Assembly: GCA_030278955.1 (NCBI GenBank)
Contig: JAOANR010000003.1
Location: forward strand, 25,497,227 to 25,561,226
Length of the DNA: 64,000 bases
Direction of reading: 5' to 3'
From: Hygrophila difformis
Lineage: Eukaryota; Streptophyta; Magnoliopsida; Lamiales; Acanthaceae
Part shown: piece by piece, positions 32,935 to 44,774 of the stretch
Layout: every line of letters begins with the position of its first letter
How positions within the stretch are numbered: the stretch's first letter is position 1
The notes under the pieces: generated by a model
Databases searched by the model: none
What the model was told of the DNA's origin: nothing
The model's input: only the letters and a program-made list of their open reading frames with translations
Translations under genes and position numbers: made by a program

Positions 32935-35900
32935 TTAGTCCTTCTTCTCCGTGGGCTGTGTGGAGGATCCGGCGGCATCTCTTTGAGGTGATGGGAACTT
33001 GCTGAGGATGGTCTTCATCATTTCGGCTTGATTGTCGAACATCCTGGCTTGACTGGCGAATACTGCTTCGAACATTCTTCTATTCTTTTCCTCATTCTCA
33101 ATCCTTTCTTGATGCTGCCTGGCTGCTTCCTTTCTGAACTCCTCTTCTCTCTCAAACATTCTCAGCCTAAACTCTTCTTCTTTCTGCATTTGTTTTTCGT
33201 GAGTCGAGACAATGGCATCGGCCAAAGACTTGACACTCTGCATCATTGACTCTCCCATTCTGCTCACTGCTTCTAGAGTTTGAGATTCAGCTGGGTGTTG
33301 AGACACAGTTGGGCTTCTGCGCGAGGGTCGGACTGGATGTCTTCGTGATAAGCTTGGAGTGGAAACATCAGTTCCAGGATGAGTGGCAGTGGGAGCAGGT
33401 TCTGTTGGTGCGACTGCAGCTTCTTCTGTTGAAGGTGCCGCTTCAGGACGGTCCTTCTTCTTATGCCCCTTGCGTCCGGCTGTTGGTGTCCTCGGAGTGT
33501 ATCTGGATTGAGCGTCTGATTCTTCCGGCATAATGTATGTAACTGGTTCAGTTATCCTTGTCTTTAGGACTGGGATCGGCCGGCTCATATCAATAAGATC
33601 GCTCTCTGCGAAAACTGATAGATCTACTCCTTGGGCTTCACAGATTCTCCTGATGAGGTTGGGATAGCATAAAGCAGCAGCTCTGGTGCCCGTGACTTTT
33701 GTTGTCATGATATGGAAAATCTGCTCCCCCACGTTGATCTTCAATCCATGCCAAATTTTGGCAAAACCCTTCAACATTCGACCAGATGTTTCATGTGCAT
33801 GTGGGTTTGGCCTGATCTTCGACATGTAGAAGTCATAGGAGGGTTGAAATTCCAGTTTCAGGTGCTCTGCTTTGAAGGGGATTTCACCAGTGTAGCTCTC
33901 AGCAGTAAGGGACCTAGTGATGTTGTCGTGATATTGTCTGTCAGCTGCCCTGCTTGCTCCCTTCTCGAAATGTTCAGATGTCGGGATTTCTGACCTCCAG
34001 TTGGGTGTACCAAGGAAGTTGTTCAAGTAGTCTGCAGAGATGTCTACGTCAACTCCTCGCACCCAACTTGTCTTTTGTCTGGCATTGATGTTGCAGTAGA
34101 ATTCCCGAACCAATTCTGCTATCCCGGGTTCAGCGTGATGCTTAAGGAACTCAGTCCATCCGTGGTTTTCTTTCAATGTACGCAGCATTGGATGATCAAT
34201 CAATTCTGGACTGAACCCTTTATCAGGGACAAATACTCCACTCAGTGCCATGTGTCGTCCCGCATTCTGCTCATTCCCGTTGAACCTCCTCATTATGTCC
34301 GCATCATCTGTGATACGGAACTTTCTGAACTTCTTTGTAGACACACCCAGTCTGCCCCTTGAAGTTGAGTTGACCCAATAACCAGCCGAGCGCACTGATC
34401 CGGTTGATTCTTGGGTCCCTTCAGCTTCTGCTTGTTCTCCGTCAGAGTCAGAACTTTCCCTTGGCTGCTCTCTCTGTTCGGCTTGGTCGTGCTGTTCTGA
34501 CTCGACCTGTGCATTCGGTTGTGGCTCCTCCTCAGCTTGTCTCAACTCAGTCTCTTCACCTCCTTGAGTTGCTCCCTGCTCGTGTGCATTACAAGGATCT
34601 TCATGGAATACAGAATTTAAGAAATCTTCGGAAAGATAGGGATCGGCAACATGCTGGTATTCTCGTTGTGATGCCTCAACTTCCTTCCCGATGTTGAGGT
34701 CTCCCAATTGTTCTTCCGTGTCATCTCCTTGCTCTATGGGAATATTGAGATCGTAATGGAGGATCTGCTGAAATGTCTTGTCTTTGAAGATATCTTCTAT
34801 GGTGCCCATCTCTGCTTGCTCGCCTCCACTGCTACCTTCAGTTCTTACTGTTTCTTGCATTGTGGGTTGCGGTTGGGTAGTGGCTGCCGCTAGAGTTTGT
34901 GCAGTTATGTCATACAGATCACTCGCAAGCTCGGCGAACTTCTTCTTTGATTCTTCAAATCTGACATTGCCCTCGTGCACCATTTCCTCTATCTCCTCTG
35001 TGGGCCGCATTGCCTCCATTGTTTTCTCAACATCCGCGTTTGCGTCATTTCTGCGAGCAGTTGATCTTCTCACTTGTTCCTCCTTCTCTCTTGCCCATTC
35101 TGCTGGCTCAGCTTTCACCTTAACAGGAATGATATCGGTTCCGCTGATTATCTGGCAATCATCATCCCCGACCTCAACCTGAGTTTCAGTGTCAGCTTTC
35201 TTCCTCTTCTCCAGCTCAGCCTGCAATTTCTCAGCAGCTTTTCTATTCTCCTCTTCCTCTCGGGTTTTTCTGATATTCTCCTCCATCTCTGCCTTCTTGG
35301 CGTCTTCTTCTGCTTTCCTTGCCTCCTCTTCAGCTGACTTGGCCATTTGTTCTTTCCAGAGTCGATTTTTCTCGGCCCTTGCAGCTTCCATTTGCTGTTT
35401 CCATTCCTCCGTTTCTTTTGCTATTTCGATCTCAGCCTTCTCCTTCTCCCTTCTTGCCCTTTCGGCTTGTCGGGCATCGTACTCGGCTTTCCTCTGTGCC
35501 TCAATCCTATCTATCTCAGCTTCCTCTTGAGCTATCCTTGCTGCTTCTGCGTCAGCTTCTTCCTGAGCCTTCTTTGCCAATTCTGCATCGGCTTGCTCTT
35601 GGGCCTTACGCTGTTGTTCTTCCTTGGATAACTCAACGGCTTGATCATTGCCTCTATCCTTTCGCTTGGGAGGCTCATCATAGAATTTGGGCACAGGGGG
35701 AATGATCATTGGCTGATTCGGAGGTTCTTGGATTCTGATCTGAGGTTCAGCAGACTTTTCAGACTTTTCCTTATCTGCCAACCTTATCAGTTTTCTCTTC
35801 TTTTTAGGTGGCTCTGGCTCGGATTCAGTCTGGGAGGGTTCAGATTCGGCAGGCTCAGATTGCTCGGAGGTCGGATCAACATAGTCATCAATGATCTGTT

Positions 35901-38709
35901 CTTCATCCTCAACATTCAAACCCAATTCCGGTCCTTTGATCTTCAGAAATTTTTGAATGAATTTAGGTTCAGACATGGCTGTGAGTTGCGCAGTCCATTT
36001 GAGTGTGAAATATCTGCCTAGGACACCTTGGAATCCCGTGTTATACTGCAGGCGAGGCCGGTGTTCTTGACAATGCCTCAGACCCTCTGCATCCATTTCG
36101 CGTAGCAGGTCGAGAAACCTCTTTTTCATTTCCGTGTACAAGGTGTCCACCATGTCTGCCTCTTTCTCCTTTAGATATCCTAAGTCTCGGATTGGTGGAA
36201 TGTTGAGATACTCTAAACACTTGTTCTTGCCCATGACTGAGATCTGTTTCCTCTTGCGCCCCATTCTGTCCCATGATCTGTTTTGAATCATTGCCATGCA
36301 TTCAGCTCTCATTAGCTCGAAATTTGGCATCCCCTTCATTGTGGTCTCCCGGGGCTCAACTGCCGGAATCTTTTGTGGTAGGAAGACTGGCAGAATCTCC
36401 ACTTTTCCCGGTGGTATCACGAGTCCCGGTTTTAGTACAGACTCCCTGATGTCTCTTTCCCATTTTCCCCATGCAGTCATGTATTCCCCCCACAGTTTCC
36501 TGGCTGCTTTTGTTTTCTCAATGATAGAATCCAGCGTTGGAGTGTGGTGGGCTTGTCCGTAGTTCAGTACCGCCTGGAGAGAATCCCTGAAGTTGAATGT
36601 CATTTCAGTATGACGCTCCTTTGCATGCAATGTCAGCCATAGCTGCTCCTCTGGTCCGCAAATGGTCCCATTGTCGAAAATGTCCTTCTTGTATGTAAAT
36701 GGGAAGGCCTCCGGCATGGAGAGTACACCAGTTGATGCAACTAAATATGGTGGAGGTGTCTTGGGGGCATAATGCATTTTCACTTCCTTAGAAATGGGTG
36801 GTTGGATGAGGACGGGCTCAAAGGCTGCAGCTCTCCTATCTCCGAAGTAGATTTCAAGCATTCTGTTCCAATAAGCCTTCTGTCGTTTCATCCTCCAGAC
36901 CATTCGCTCATAGTGAACTTTCGGCTCATTAAACCGCTGATCATATCTCGCCTCATCGAACTCTTGGTTCCAGAAGTTGCATACATGTTGGCAAAAGTCT
37001 CTTTCAAGGCCTGTTGCTCTATCATTTCTCTCTTCTTCTGGAATCGTATTCCACCAATGGTCCTTCATTTTGAACCTCCATTCAATCTGGTGGTCCATAG
37101 GTAGGTTATGCTCATTCCGTATGGCTACCCTATTTTCCTCTGCCTCTTTCTTCAGCCTCTCAATTTCCAAGAAAGCACGATCTGGAGTTGTCTTTGGAAG
37201 ACCCATCAGGGATTTTATAATAAATTGACTCCTGGAGAGAAGAGAGTTGGAACTATTTTTAACAAATTTTTGATACGTGGATCCGAGTTAAAAGTCAACA
37301 TCCTCACATTTGGAGCTATGCTCTAAATGTGAGTTAATTGGCTTCTTCTCGAATTTATCGAGAGACAAGCATGGAGCTGGATTGTTGAATCTAACTCTTA
37401 TTACAACAAAAAAATTAAGGGAAGTAAGAGAGAGATAAGGATCCTGGATCATTGGAGATTTTTCTTAGACTATAAATAGTCTAAGATGTTTTTGGGTGGT
37501 CAAGGGACCAAAGAGAAAATTTCGTAGGTTATTGAGCCTACGAAGGAGTTTGATTTTTATCACTTAAAAAGTGATTTAAATCATGTGGGGTAGGGAAGAT
37601 AAGAGATTAATGATGAAAATCGAATGCAAGCGATAGATTATGCAATTACTAGTATGTACAATGGATCATGACCAAAAATAAGAAATACAAATAAAAGTAG
37701 ACATGCATACATACAAAAGGCGATTTTTGGATTTTTATGAAAAGGTGTTGACTTGTTTATTTAATGAAATTGGGGGTGTGAGTGGACCCCCATTTGGATT
37801 TTGTTTTGGAAAGTGGGTTTTTAAGGAATAGAACAAAACATTCCTTACAAGTATTCCCCACTTGTCCCAAGTTGACAAAGATCAAACACTTTAAGGTAAG
37901 GAACAATCTATCATTTTGTCTTTTTACACATAAATGTCATGCCAAAAGTGTTGGAAAAATTTTGGCATGGTTTCGTTTGTACCATGTGTCCCGGATGTGC
38001 AAAAATCAACTTCTAGAGTTGAGTTTGCAATGTATGGGCACAGGTACCCAACAATAACATTTATTACCAAAATATTCATATAATATTATACATGCAAACA
38101 TTAACAGAAACGAGAACAGTTGATCCATCTATACTACTGTAATGTACTAATGTCACCAACAAAACTCATGCTGTCAAAGCATAAATTTTGCAGATATCAT
38201 CAATATGCATTTTCAGTCATCATCAACAATTATCTATTGAAAGACAACACAGTGGCTGAACAAAGCATGACCACCGTGTTAACCCTATTCACAGATTAGC
38301 AAAACACAAATACAGATAACACAAATACACCCAGAGATATAAATGGAACAACAATACTGCAATATGAATAAAAATCAAATTTTTAAGGGTTTTGAGACCC
38401 TCATTTTCAAAATAAGAACATCTTCTTTACCACAGAAAACTTCGAACCCTTAAATGGCAGTTAAGAACACAAAACCTAGAGCCCTAGGTTCTGCCTAGTC
38501 GATTTCTACCCCATTTCTGAACACACCCAACACACTCCGACCACTTTCCGACTCTTCCCGACATGAGAAACAAAAGCATTCCCCCCCCAACCTCGATTTC
38601 GCAAGGAATACGAAAAGACAAAACATGAAAACTGCGAAAACCGAGTGCGAAAACGGAAAAGAAACACTTACCCCCTGCTCCCACTAGGGTTGGATGACGA
38701 CGAAGCCAT
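32935..38709 (-). CDS. Element A ORF2, two exons (38672-38709 and 32935-37231)
   Basis: Exon 1 is 38 nt (MASSSSNPSGSRG), ending GGGG before GTAAGT. Exon 2 starts at 37231 after TTCTCTCCAG. The join is in frame and the total is 4335 nt, an exact multiple of three (1444 aa), with no internal stop. Around residue 540-720 is a long charged Ala/Glu/Lys-rich coiled coil, then an acidic Glu/Gln-rich linker. From about 1010 to 1270 lies a globular region (REFYCNINARQKTSWVRGV, LNNFLGTPNWRSE) of the type called putative plant transposon protein domain. A second coiled coil and SSTQPTEKKD end it. I see no signal peptide or transmembrane segment, so the env-like label does not fit. The function is unknown; a structural or nucleic-acid-binding role is possible. 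Splicing is inferred from the sequence. Confidence 0.75.
37232..38671 (-). other. Predicted intron of ORF2 in element A
   Basis: It runs 1440 nt from GTAAGT to TCTTCTCTCCAG. It contains the stem-loop plus GATGTTGAC motif (37298-37333) about 70 bp before the acceptor, and a CATGCCAAAA/TTTTGGCATG hairpin near 37939-37970. The B counterpart is 1435 nt. Confidence 0.6.
37303..37333 (-). promoter_or_regulatory. Stem-loop before the ORF2 acceptor in A
   Basis: CTCACATTTGGAGC pairs with GCTCTAAATGTGAG around a TAT loop, with one G/T mismatch. GAGGATGTTGA follows in element orientation. The orthologous hairpins in B (58581-58611) and C (20125-20155) vary in sequence but keep the stem. Confidence 0.65.
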
Positions 38710-38754
38710 TTCTGAGTGATTTGGCCGGAGGAAAGCTTGAGAAGAGTGACTGGT

Positions 38755-38860
38755 TTCGCGAGGAAGAAGGGTTTCGCGAGAGAGGGAACGGTGGATTTTG
38801 GAAGTGTGGAAAGTGAAAGTGAGGGAAATGAGAGGGAAAGAAGGGTATAAAAAGGATTTG
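38755..38860 (-). promoter_or_regulatory. Candidate internal promoter of ORF2 in A
   Basis: On the - strand CCTTTTTATACCC (about 38844-38856) sits between the internal array and exon 1. It is followed by a pyrimidine-rich leader with two CTCGCGAAAC-type sites about 20 bp apart. B has the same layout with a better TATA (TTATATATACC). The spacing to the exon 1 ATG is about 140 bp in both. Confidence 0.5.
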
Positions 38861-38868
38861 GAAGGGGA

Positions 38869-39408
38869 GTTCGAATTATTGCATCAATTCGAATTCATTC
38901 GAATTGATGCTTTCTGTGAGAGATGCGAGTTATTCAGGCCGATTCGAATTAATTCGAATTGGCTTGAAAAACAGAGAAACCAAGCAAGTTCGAATTACTG
39001 AGATCAATTCGAATTAATTCGAATTGGCTCACAATTCGAACTTGAGAATGTGGGCAAAATCTGCACAAGGCTGAAATGAGCTAATTCGAATTATTCAGGC
39101 AATTCGAATTAATTCGAATTGCTAGAATAACTCGAATTGCTCACTTGCTAAGGAAAATGCCTTGTGCCTGCTAATTCGAATTAGTTAGGCAATTCGAATT
39201 AATTCGAATTGCCTTATAATTCGAATTGCACTACTTGGCCAAAATAAATCCGAAAATCCTGCCTTGGTTGCCAATTCGAATTTTCATGGCAATTCGAATT
39301 AATTCGAATTGCCTGACTAATTCGAATTAACAAATCCGAGAGTGAAAAAAATTCCAAGGCAAAATGTCTTATGTGGTATGTTCCAAGCAATTCGAATTAA
39401 TTCGAATT
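38869..39408 (-). repeat. Internal AATTCGAATT array between pol and ORF2 in A
   Basis: Six or seven single-double-single cassettes spaced about 90 bp, for example at 39172-39230: AATTCGAATT, then the 20-bp double unit, then AATTCGAATT. It lies upstream of the candidate internal promoter, in the same relation as the upstream LTR array to the LTR TATA box. Confidence 0.82.
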
Positions 39409-39742
39409 TTCTTGAAATGAGAAGTATACCACATTCAAGACTTAGGAAAATTTTTAGGTTTTTCCAAAAATTAAATGAACTCAAAAGCTAACATATCTAC
39501 ACCGAATGAGAATCTAAGACATATTGCTTGCATAAATTAGGTTGGGTTAACAATTTTATTTTATGAATGTATTCTGGATTTTAGATTTCTCTAAATTCCA
39601 AAATTGACCTCCATTAAATATAATGTTACCCCAACCGGGAACCTGGTTTTTGGAAGCTTTATCTTTCTTTTTGTTGGTTCCTCTAATTCCTGCAAAACAA
39701 TTATGAAAAGGCATTAGGTTTTCCCCAAATATCAACATCCTC

Positions 39743-39770
39743 ACATTTAGAGTCTTAGTACTCTAAATGT
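39743..39770 (-). promoter_or_regulatory. Stem-loop after pol in element A
   Basis: A perfect 11-bp stem, ACATTTAGAGT with ACTCTAAATGT, has a 6-base loop. It is followed in element orientation by GTGAGGATGTTGATATTTGG, which resembles the 3' LTR edge (GTGAGGATGTTGATAATGG). It lies about 80-110 bp after the pol stop codon. The same structure is in B at 56216-56243. Confidence 0.7.
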
Positions 39771-39851
39771 TCACTTGATTTTTGGATACTTTGTCCCAAT
39801 AAAAATAAGTGAAGAAAGTAGTAAATAAGTAAGAAAATATATGTATAATAT

Positions 39852-42800
39852 TTATTGAACATAAGCCGGTTCTGTTGTCATCTGAGCTTCTTTTTCGGGG
39901 TCGAACTGCCCAAGATACTCCTTCAGTCTGTGTCCATTCACCACCAGCTCTCCTTTGTCAGTTCGGATCCTGACAGCTCCACTTTCAAACACGTGCATCA
40001 CTTCGTATGGCCCTTCCCATCTGGATTTAAGCTTTCCGGGGAATAGCTTCAACCTAGAATTAAATAACAAGACCTTCTGGCCAACATAGAAGTGTTTAGA
40101 TTTGATACGACGATCGTGTAACTTCTGGGTCCGCTCTTTATAAATCCTCGAGCTTTCATAAGCTTGCGCACGTATTTCCTCAATTTCATTGAGGTCCAAC
40201 TTGCGCTTACTCTGGGCAACTCGGTAGTCAAAATTTAGCATTCGTACGGCCCAGTAAGCCTTATGCTCTAGTTCTACGGGCAAATGACAGGCTTTTCCGA
40301 AGATGAGTCTGTATGGAGACATCCCAATGGGAGTCTTGAATGCAGTGCGGTATGCCCATAAAGCATCATTGAGCTTACGTGACCAATCTTTGCGAGTTGT
40401 CCCCACAATGGCCTCGAGTATATGTTTGATTTCGCGGTTAGAGACCTCGACTTGACCACTGGTTTGGGGATGATAAGGCGTGCCGATCTTGTGGAGAATC
40501 CCATTTTTGCTCATAAGATTTGCAAATGCTTTATTAACAAAATGGGTTCCTCCATTTGATATGATCACCCTGGGTACACCAAATCTATTGAAAATGTTAT
40601 TTTTCAAAAATTTGACGACCTGGTTGCCATCATTGGTTGGCAGTGCAACGGCCTCAACCCACTTGGAAACGTAATCGACAGCTACCAAGATGTAATGGTT
40701 CCCATCAGATGTCGGAAATGGTCCCATGAAGTCAATACCCCATACATCGAAAATCTCGAGAGTGAGAATTCCTTGTTGAGGCATCTCATCCCTCTTGGAG
40801 ATATTCCCTAATCTTTGGCATCTGTCGCAAGCTTTAACAAACGCTTTGCAATCCTCGTGAATGGTAGGCCAATAAAAACCGCACTCGAGCACCTTATGAG
40901 CTGTTCGAGTGGGGCCATGGTGACCTCCATATTCCGATTCATGGCATTTCTTAGCGATTTGGTAAGCCTCGTGCTCAGTTACACATCGTCTAATAATCGA
41001 ATCTGCACAATACTTGAAGAGGTAAGGGTCTTCCCAGAAGTAGTTAACTACATCTCGGTTGAACCTCGCTTTGTGGCCTCTGCTTTGAAATGGTGGGGTT
41101 ATTCCGCATGCTAAAAAGTTAGCAATATCGGAAAACCATGGACAAGCTTGATCATGAAGATGCAAGGCAAACAGTTGCTCGTCCGGAAAATTCTCATTTA
41201 CGGCTAGCTCATTTTTATCATTTTCTAGTCGAGACAAATGGTCAGCAGCACCATTGTCTCTGCCTTTTCTATCTTTTATTATAATGTTGAATTCTTGCAG
41301 CAAAAGTACCCACCTGATTAATCGAGGTTTGGCGTCTTGTTTGCTAAACAAGTATCTCAGTGCAGAGTGATCTGTGTACACTGTGGTTTTCGTACCAATA
41401 AGATATTGTCTGAATTTATCAAACGCAAAAACCACAGCATATATCTCCTTTTCCGTGGTGGTGTAGTTAATTTGGGCCTCATTCAGGGCATGACTTGCGT
41501 AATGAATTACGCAATGCTTCCCTTCCTTATGTTGCCCAAGAACTGCACCCACGGCGAGATCACTTGCATCACACATTACCTCGAAAGGCATTGACCAATT
41601 GGGTGGTTGTACTATTGGAGCAGAAATCAACATTTCTTTGAGCGTGTCAAAGGCTTGAACACACGCTTCATTTATTACAAAAGGGTTTTCTTTACACAGC
41701 AAGTTAGTGAGCGGCTTGGCAATTTTAGAGAAGTCTTTTATGAATCTCCGGTAGAAACCGGCATGCCCTAAGAAACTCCTAACTGCTTTTATTGAATTAG
41801 GCAATGGTAGGTTTGAGATGACTGAGACCTTAGCTCTGTCGACTTCGATACCTGCGCGCGAGATGCGGTGACCCAACACTATTCCTTCGGTGACCATGAA
41901 ATGGCACTTCTCCCAGTTCAAAACTAGGTTGGTGTCCTCACATCTTTTCAAAATTTGTGCAAGATTAGTCAAACATTCATCAAAAGTATCTCCATACACA
42001 GAGAAGTCATCCATGAAAACTTCAATGCATTTTTCGATAAATTCTGAGAAAATTGACATCATGCATCGTTGAAATGTGGCAGGCGCATTACAAAGTCCAA
42101 AAGGCATGCGCCTGTACGCAAAAGTTCCGTAAGGGCACGTGAATGTGGTCTTGTCGTGATCCTCGCTAGCTATTACAATCTGATTATAGCCAGAGTACCC
42201 ATCCAAAAAGCAGTAGTACTCCCTTCCGGCCAACCTCTCCAGCATCTGATCAATGAATGGAAAGGGGAAATGGTCCTTCCTGGTAGCGGTATTGAGCTTC
42301 CGGTAGTCGATGCAAACTCTCCAACCGGTCACTGGACGCGTCGCCACTTCTTCTCCTTGCTCATTAGTCGTTACACAGATCCCCCCATGTTTCGGTACGA
42401 CCTGCACTGGGCTAACCCATTTGCTATCAGAGATAGGATAGATGATACCAGCATCTAAGAGCTTGATAACTTCTTTCCTTACCACTTCCTGCATATGGGG
42501 GTTCAGACGCCTTTGTGGTTGCCTTGAGGGCTTATACTCCTCTTCCATTAAAATTCTGTGCATGCAAACAGAGGGGCTTATTCCTTTTATATCAGAAATG
42601 GTCCATCCGATTGCATGTACATATTTCTTTAGAATGTCTACCAGAGCTTTTTCTTGTTCTTGTGTCAGCTTGGCTGACACAATCACCGGTAATCTTTTAT
42701 GTTCAGCGAGAAAGACGTACTTAAGATGATCCGGAAGTATTTTAAGTTCAAGCTCTGGTGGGCATTCAACGGAAGGCAGCGATTTGCGAGAAATGGGTGG

Positions 42801-44774
42801 GAGAGAGAGATCAGATTTACCTTCAGGATCCTGTGTCAGTACAGGATCCATTTCCTCCTCAGCAGTGCTTTCCTCTTCCTCCGGGATGAACTCAACTCCA
42901 TCGAATTCTTCAAGGTCCCCAGAGATAGGATCCTCGAAGTGGACAGCGTTGCAGCTCCTTGGTTGCTCCGCACCTTCAGGCTTCAGTACCTGTTTTGAAA
43001 GTTTGCTTGGCTCATCAGTCACAGAGTCTATGCTCTCATCCTCACTCCTACTATCTATTACATCAAAAATGGAACAAGATCCCTCAGACGGGAACTTCTG
43101 CAGCTTTCCCATGTTGAAATCCAATTCTTCTTCTCCGACTCGGAGCTTGATTTGATTTGATCGAGCGTCTATAAGTGCACCGCCGGTTGAGAGAAAGGGG
43201 CGGCCTAAGATCAGTGGCATCTCGTAGTCCTCCTCTATATCCAAAATAATGAAGTCGACGGGGAAGAGGGTCCCTCCCGTCTTAACAATTACGTCCTTCA
43301 GGATTCCGATTGGATGGGTAATTGATCGGTCTGCCAGCTGTAACTTCATTGTAACCGGTTCAATTGTCCCCAAGTGAAGACGTTTCACCATGGCAAGTGG
43401 CATGACGTTGATGCTCGATCCCAGATCGCACAATCCTTTTCCAACATTAGTTTTCCCAATGTGGATCGGCAGTGTAATACATCCTGGATCTTTCTTCTTC
43501 TCCGGTAGCACTCTTTGGATAATGGCACTGCAGCTGCTGTTCAAAATCACTACTTCCTCCTGCTCAACTTTTCTCCTCCCTGAAATCATTTCTTTAAGAA
43601 ATTTAGCATAGACGGGCATTTCTGAAATCATTTCGACCAGTGGAATAGTGATCTCGACAGCTTTCAGTCTTTCTAAAAACTTTTTAAATTTTTCATCTTG
43701 TTCCTTATTTTTAAGACGTGCCGGGTATGGCACCCTTGGCATGTACTTATTATTATTTGTTTTAGGTGGTAAAGAGAAGGAAGTTGTACCTTCAACCCTA
43801 CCCTTTTCAGCTCCCTTTGCAGCTTCAGCCTGCGGAATAGCTGTTTCTGATTTGTCCTCGACCAGTCCAATACCATCTCCTCCTTCGATCCTTTCACTTT
43901 CTTTTTCACCCTCCACTAGATCCTTTTCCTCCTCGGCCGTCTCTTTTCCAAGTCCAACAATTCCTTTCAGAGTCTTGCCTCCCCGCAGTGTGATTGCTTT
44001 ACACTGCGGGTTAGCTTCAGTACTGCTTGGAAGAGTTCCTTTCCCCCTGTTCTGTAGTTCCTTGGCCAATTGGGTGACTCGCGTCTCCACATTCTTGATT
44101 GATGACTGCAGTTGCTGATTTATATCCTTCTGGTTGGCTATAAACTCAGTCATCAGGTTCTCTAAACGAGATGGTGGCCTTTGGTTATATTGCTGATTCT
44201 GATCAGGTTGGGATTGGAAATTCTGGAAATTCTGGCCTTGGTTCTGATTAGGCCTCTGTTGAATCTGAGGTTGGAAATTCTGATTCTGATTTTGAAAGTT
44301 CTGCACTCTTTGCTGGACGAATCCTTGGTTCTGAGGTCTGAAGTTTTGCTGTGGGTTTTGGAACTGGTTGGGCTGGTTTGGCTGCAACAAATGCGCGTTA
44401 AGTGCATTGTTGTTGGAGTAAGAGAGGTTGGGGTGGCGATTTTGGTAGTTCCCGGCATAATTACAGCTTTCGGTAGCTATCTGTTGACATGTGTCAGTTG
44501 GGTGAGGCCCCTGACATAGTCCACAGACAATTCCCGATTGCTGTGTTTGAACTTGGTTTGATGAGGTTCCTGCCTGGGAAGCGTCCGTTCCCTTCCCCTT
44601 ATCCTGACTCAGCTGTATCGCAGCTACCTGTTCCTGCAATTTTTCAAAATATGTTTTCCCTTCACTTACAGCAAAGACTTTTCTAGGAGGGTCCTCCTTC
44701 CTATCGTCTGTGTTTAGGATGGATCTGTTGACAGACATTGTCTCAATCTTCTCCCAAGCTTGGTCCATAGGCAA
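39852..44774 (-). CDS. Element A Gag C-terminus and Pol polyprotein (1640 codons)
   Basis: The open frame follows the second gag stop. In order it has a zinc knuckle (C84, C87, H91, C96), a Gln/Asn-rich linker, an aspartic protease with DLGSSIN (D450), reverse transcriptase with FMDD (920-923), RNase H ([13 protein letters not shown], about 1068-1080; TDHSALRYL), and integrase with an H/H/C/C zinc region (about 1269-1319). The integrase core has D1348, then N1407 where Asp is required, then E1443 (35 residues between). The tail has [16 protein letters not shown]. The products would be protease, RT/RNase H and integrase for copying and inserting the element. The D-to-N change (codon 40554-40556, GAT in B) should abolish integration. 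Athila lineage by motif set. Confidence 0.9.
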   Translation of the reverse strand: MPMDQAWEKIETMSVNRSILNTDDRKEDPPRKVFAVSEGKTYFEKLQEQVAAIQLSQDKGKGTDASQAGTSSNQVQTQQSGIVCGLCQGPHPTDTCQQIATESCNYAGNYQNRHPNLSYSNNNALNAHLLQPNQPNQFQNPQQNFRPQNQGFVQQRVQNFQNQNQNFQPQIQQRPNQNQGQNFQNFQSQPDQNQQYNQRPPSRLENLMTEFIANQKDINQQLQSSIKNVETRVTQLAKELQNRGKGTLPSSTEANPQCKAITLRGGKTLKGIVGLGKETAEEEKDLVEGEKESERIEGGDGIGLVEDKSETAIPQAEAAKGAEKGRVEGTTSFSLPPKTNNNKYMPRVPYPARLKNKEQDEKFKKFLERLKAVEITIPLVEMISEMPVYAKFLKEMISGRRKVEQEEVVILNSSCSAIIQRVLPEKKKDPGCITLPIHIGKTNVGKGLCDLGSSINVMPLAMVKRLHLGTIEPVTMKLQLADRSITHPIGILKDVIVKTGGTLFPVDFIILDIEEDYEMPLILGRPFLSTGGALIDARSNQIKLRVGEEELDFNMGKLQKFPSEGSCSIFDVIDSRSEDESIDSVTDEPSKLSKQVLKPEGAEQPRSCNAVHFEDPISGDLEEFDGVEFIPEEEESTAEEEMDPVLTQDPEGKSDLSLPPISRKSLPSVECPPELELKILPDHLKYVFLAEHKRLPVIVSAKLTQEQEKALVDILKKYVHAIGWTISDIKGISPSVCMHRILMEEEYKPSRQPQRRLNPHMQEVVRKEVIKLLDAGIIYPISDSKWVSPVQVVPKHGGICVTTNEQGEEVATRPVTGWRVCIDYRKLNTATRKDHFPFPFIDQMLERLAGREYYCFLDGYSGYNQIVIASEDHDKTTFTCPYGTFAYRRMPFGLCNAPATFQRCMMSIFSEFIEKCIEVFMDDFSVYGDTFDECLTNLAQILKRCEDTNLVLNWEKCHFMVTEGIVLGHRISRAGIEVDRAKVSVISNLPLPNSIKAVRSFLGHAGFYRRFIKDFSKIAKPLTNLLCKENPFVINEACVQAFDTLKEMLISAPIVQPPNWSMPFEVMCDASDLAVGAVLGQHKEGKHCVIHYASHALNEAQINYTTTEKEIYAVVFAFDKFRQYLIGTKTTVYTDHSALRYLFSKQDAKPRLIRWVLLLQEFNIIIKDRKGRDNGAADHLSRLENDKNELAVNENFPDEQLFALHLHDQACPWFSDIANFLACGITPPFQSRGHKARFNRDVVNYFWEDPYLFKYCADSIIRRCVTEHEAYQIAKKCHESEYGGHHGPTRTAHKVLECGFYWPTIHEDCKAFVKACDRCQRLGNISKRDEMPQQGILTLEIFDVWGIDFMGPFPTSDGNHYILVAVDYVSKWVEAVALPTNDGNQVVKFLKNNIFNRFGVPRVIISNGGTHFVNKAFANLMSKNGILHKIGTPYHPQTSGQVEVSNREIKHILEAIVGTTRKDWSRKLNDALWAYRTAFKTPIGMSPYRLIFGKACHLPVELEHKAYWAVRMLNFDYRVAQSKRKLDLNEIEEIRAQAYESSRIYKERTQKLHDRRIKSKHFYVGQKVLLFNSRLKLFPGKLKSRWEGPYEVMHVFESGAVRIRTDKGELVVNGHRLKEYLGQFDPEKEAQMTTEPAYVQ

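Noticed and set aside
33028..36562. Numerous + strand ORFs across element A
   Set aside because: They are antisense shadows of ORF2 and pol, which have clear domains on the - strand.
32935..38709. ORF2 as a retroviral envelope protein
   Set aside because: There is no signal peptide, transmembrane helix or fusion-peptide-like segment anywhere in the 1.4 thousand residues.
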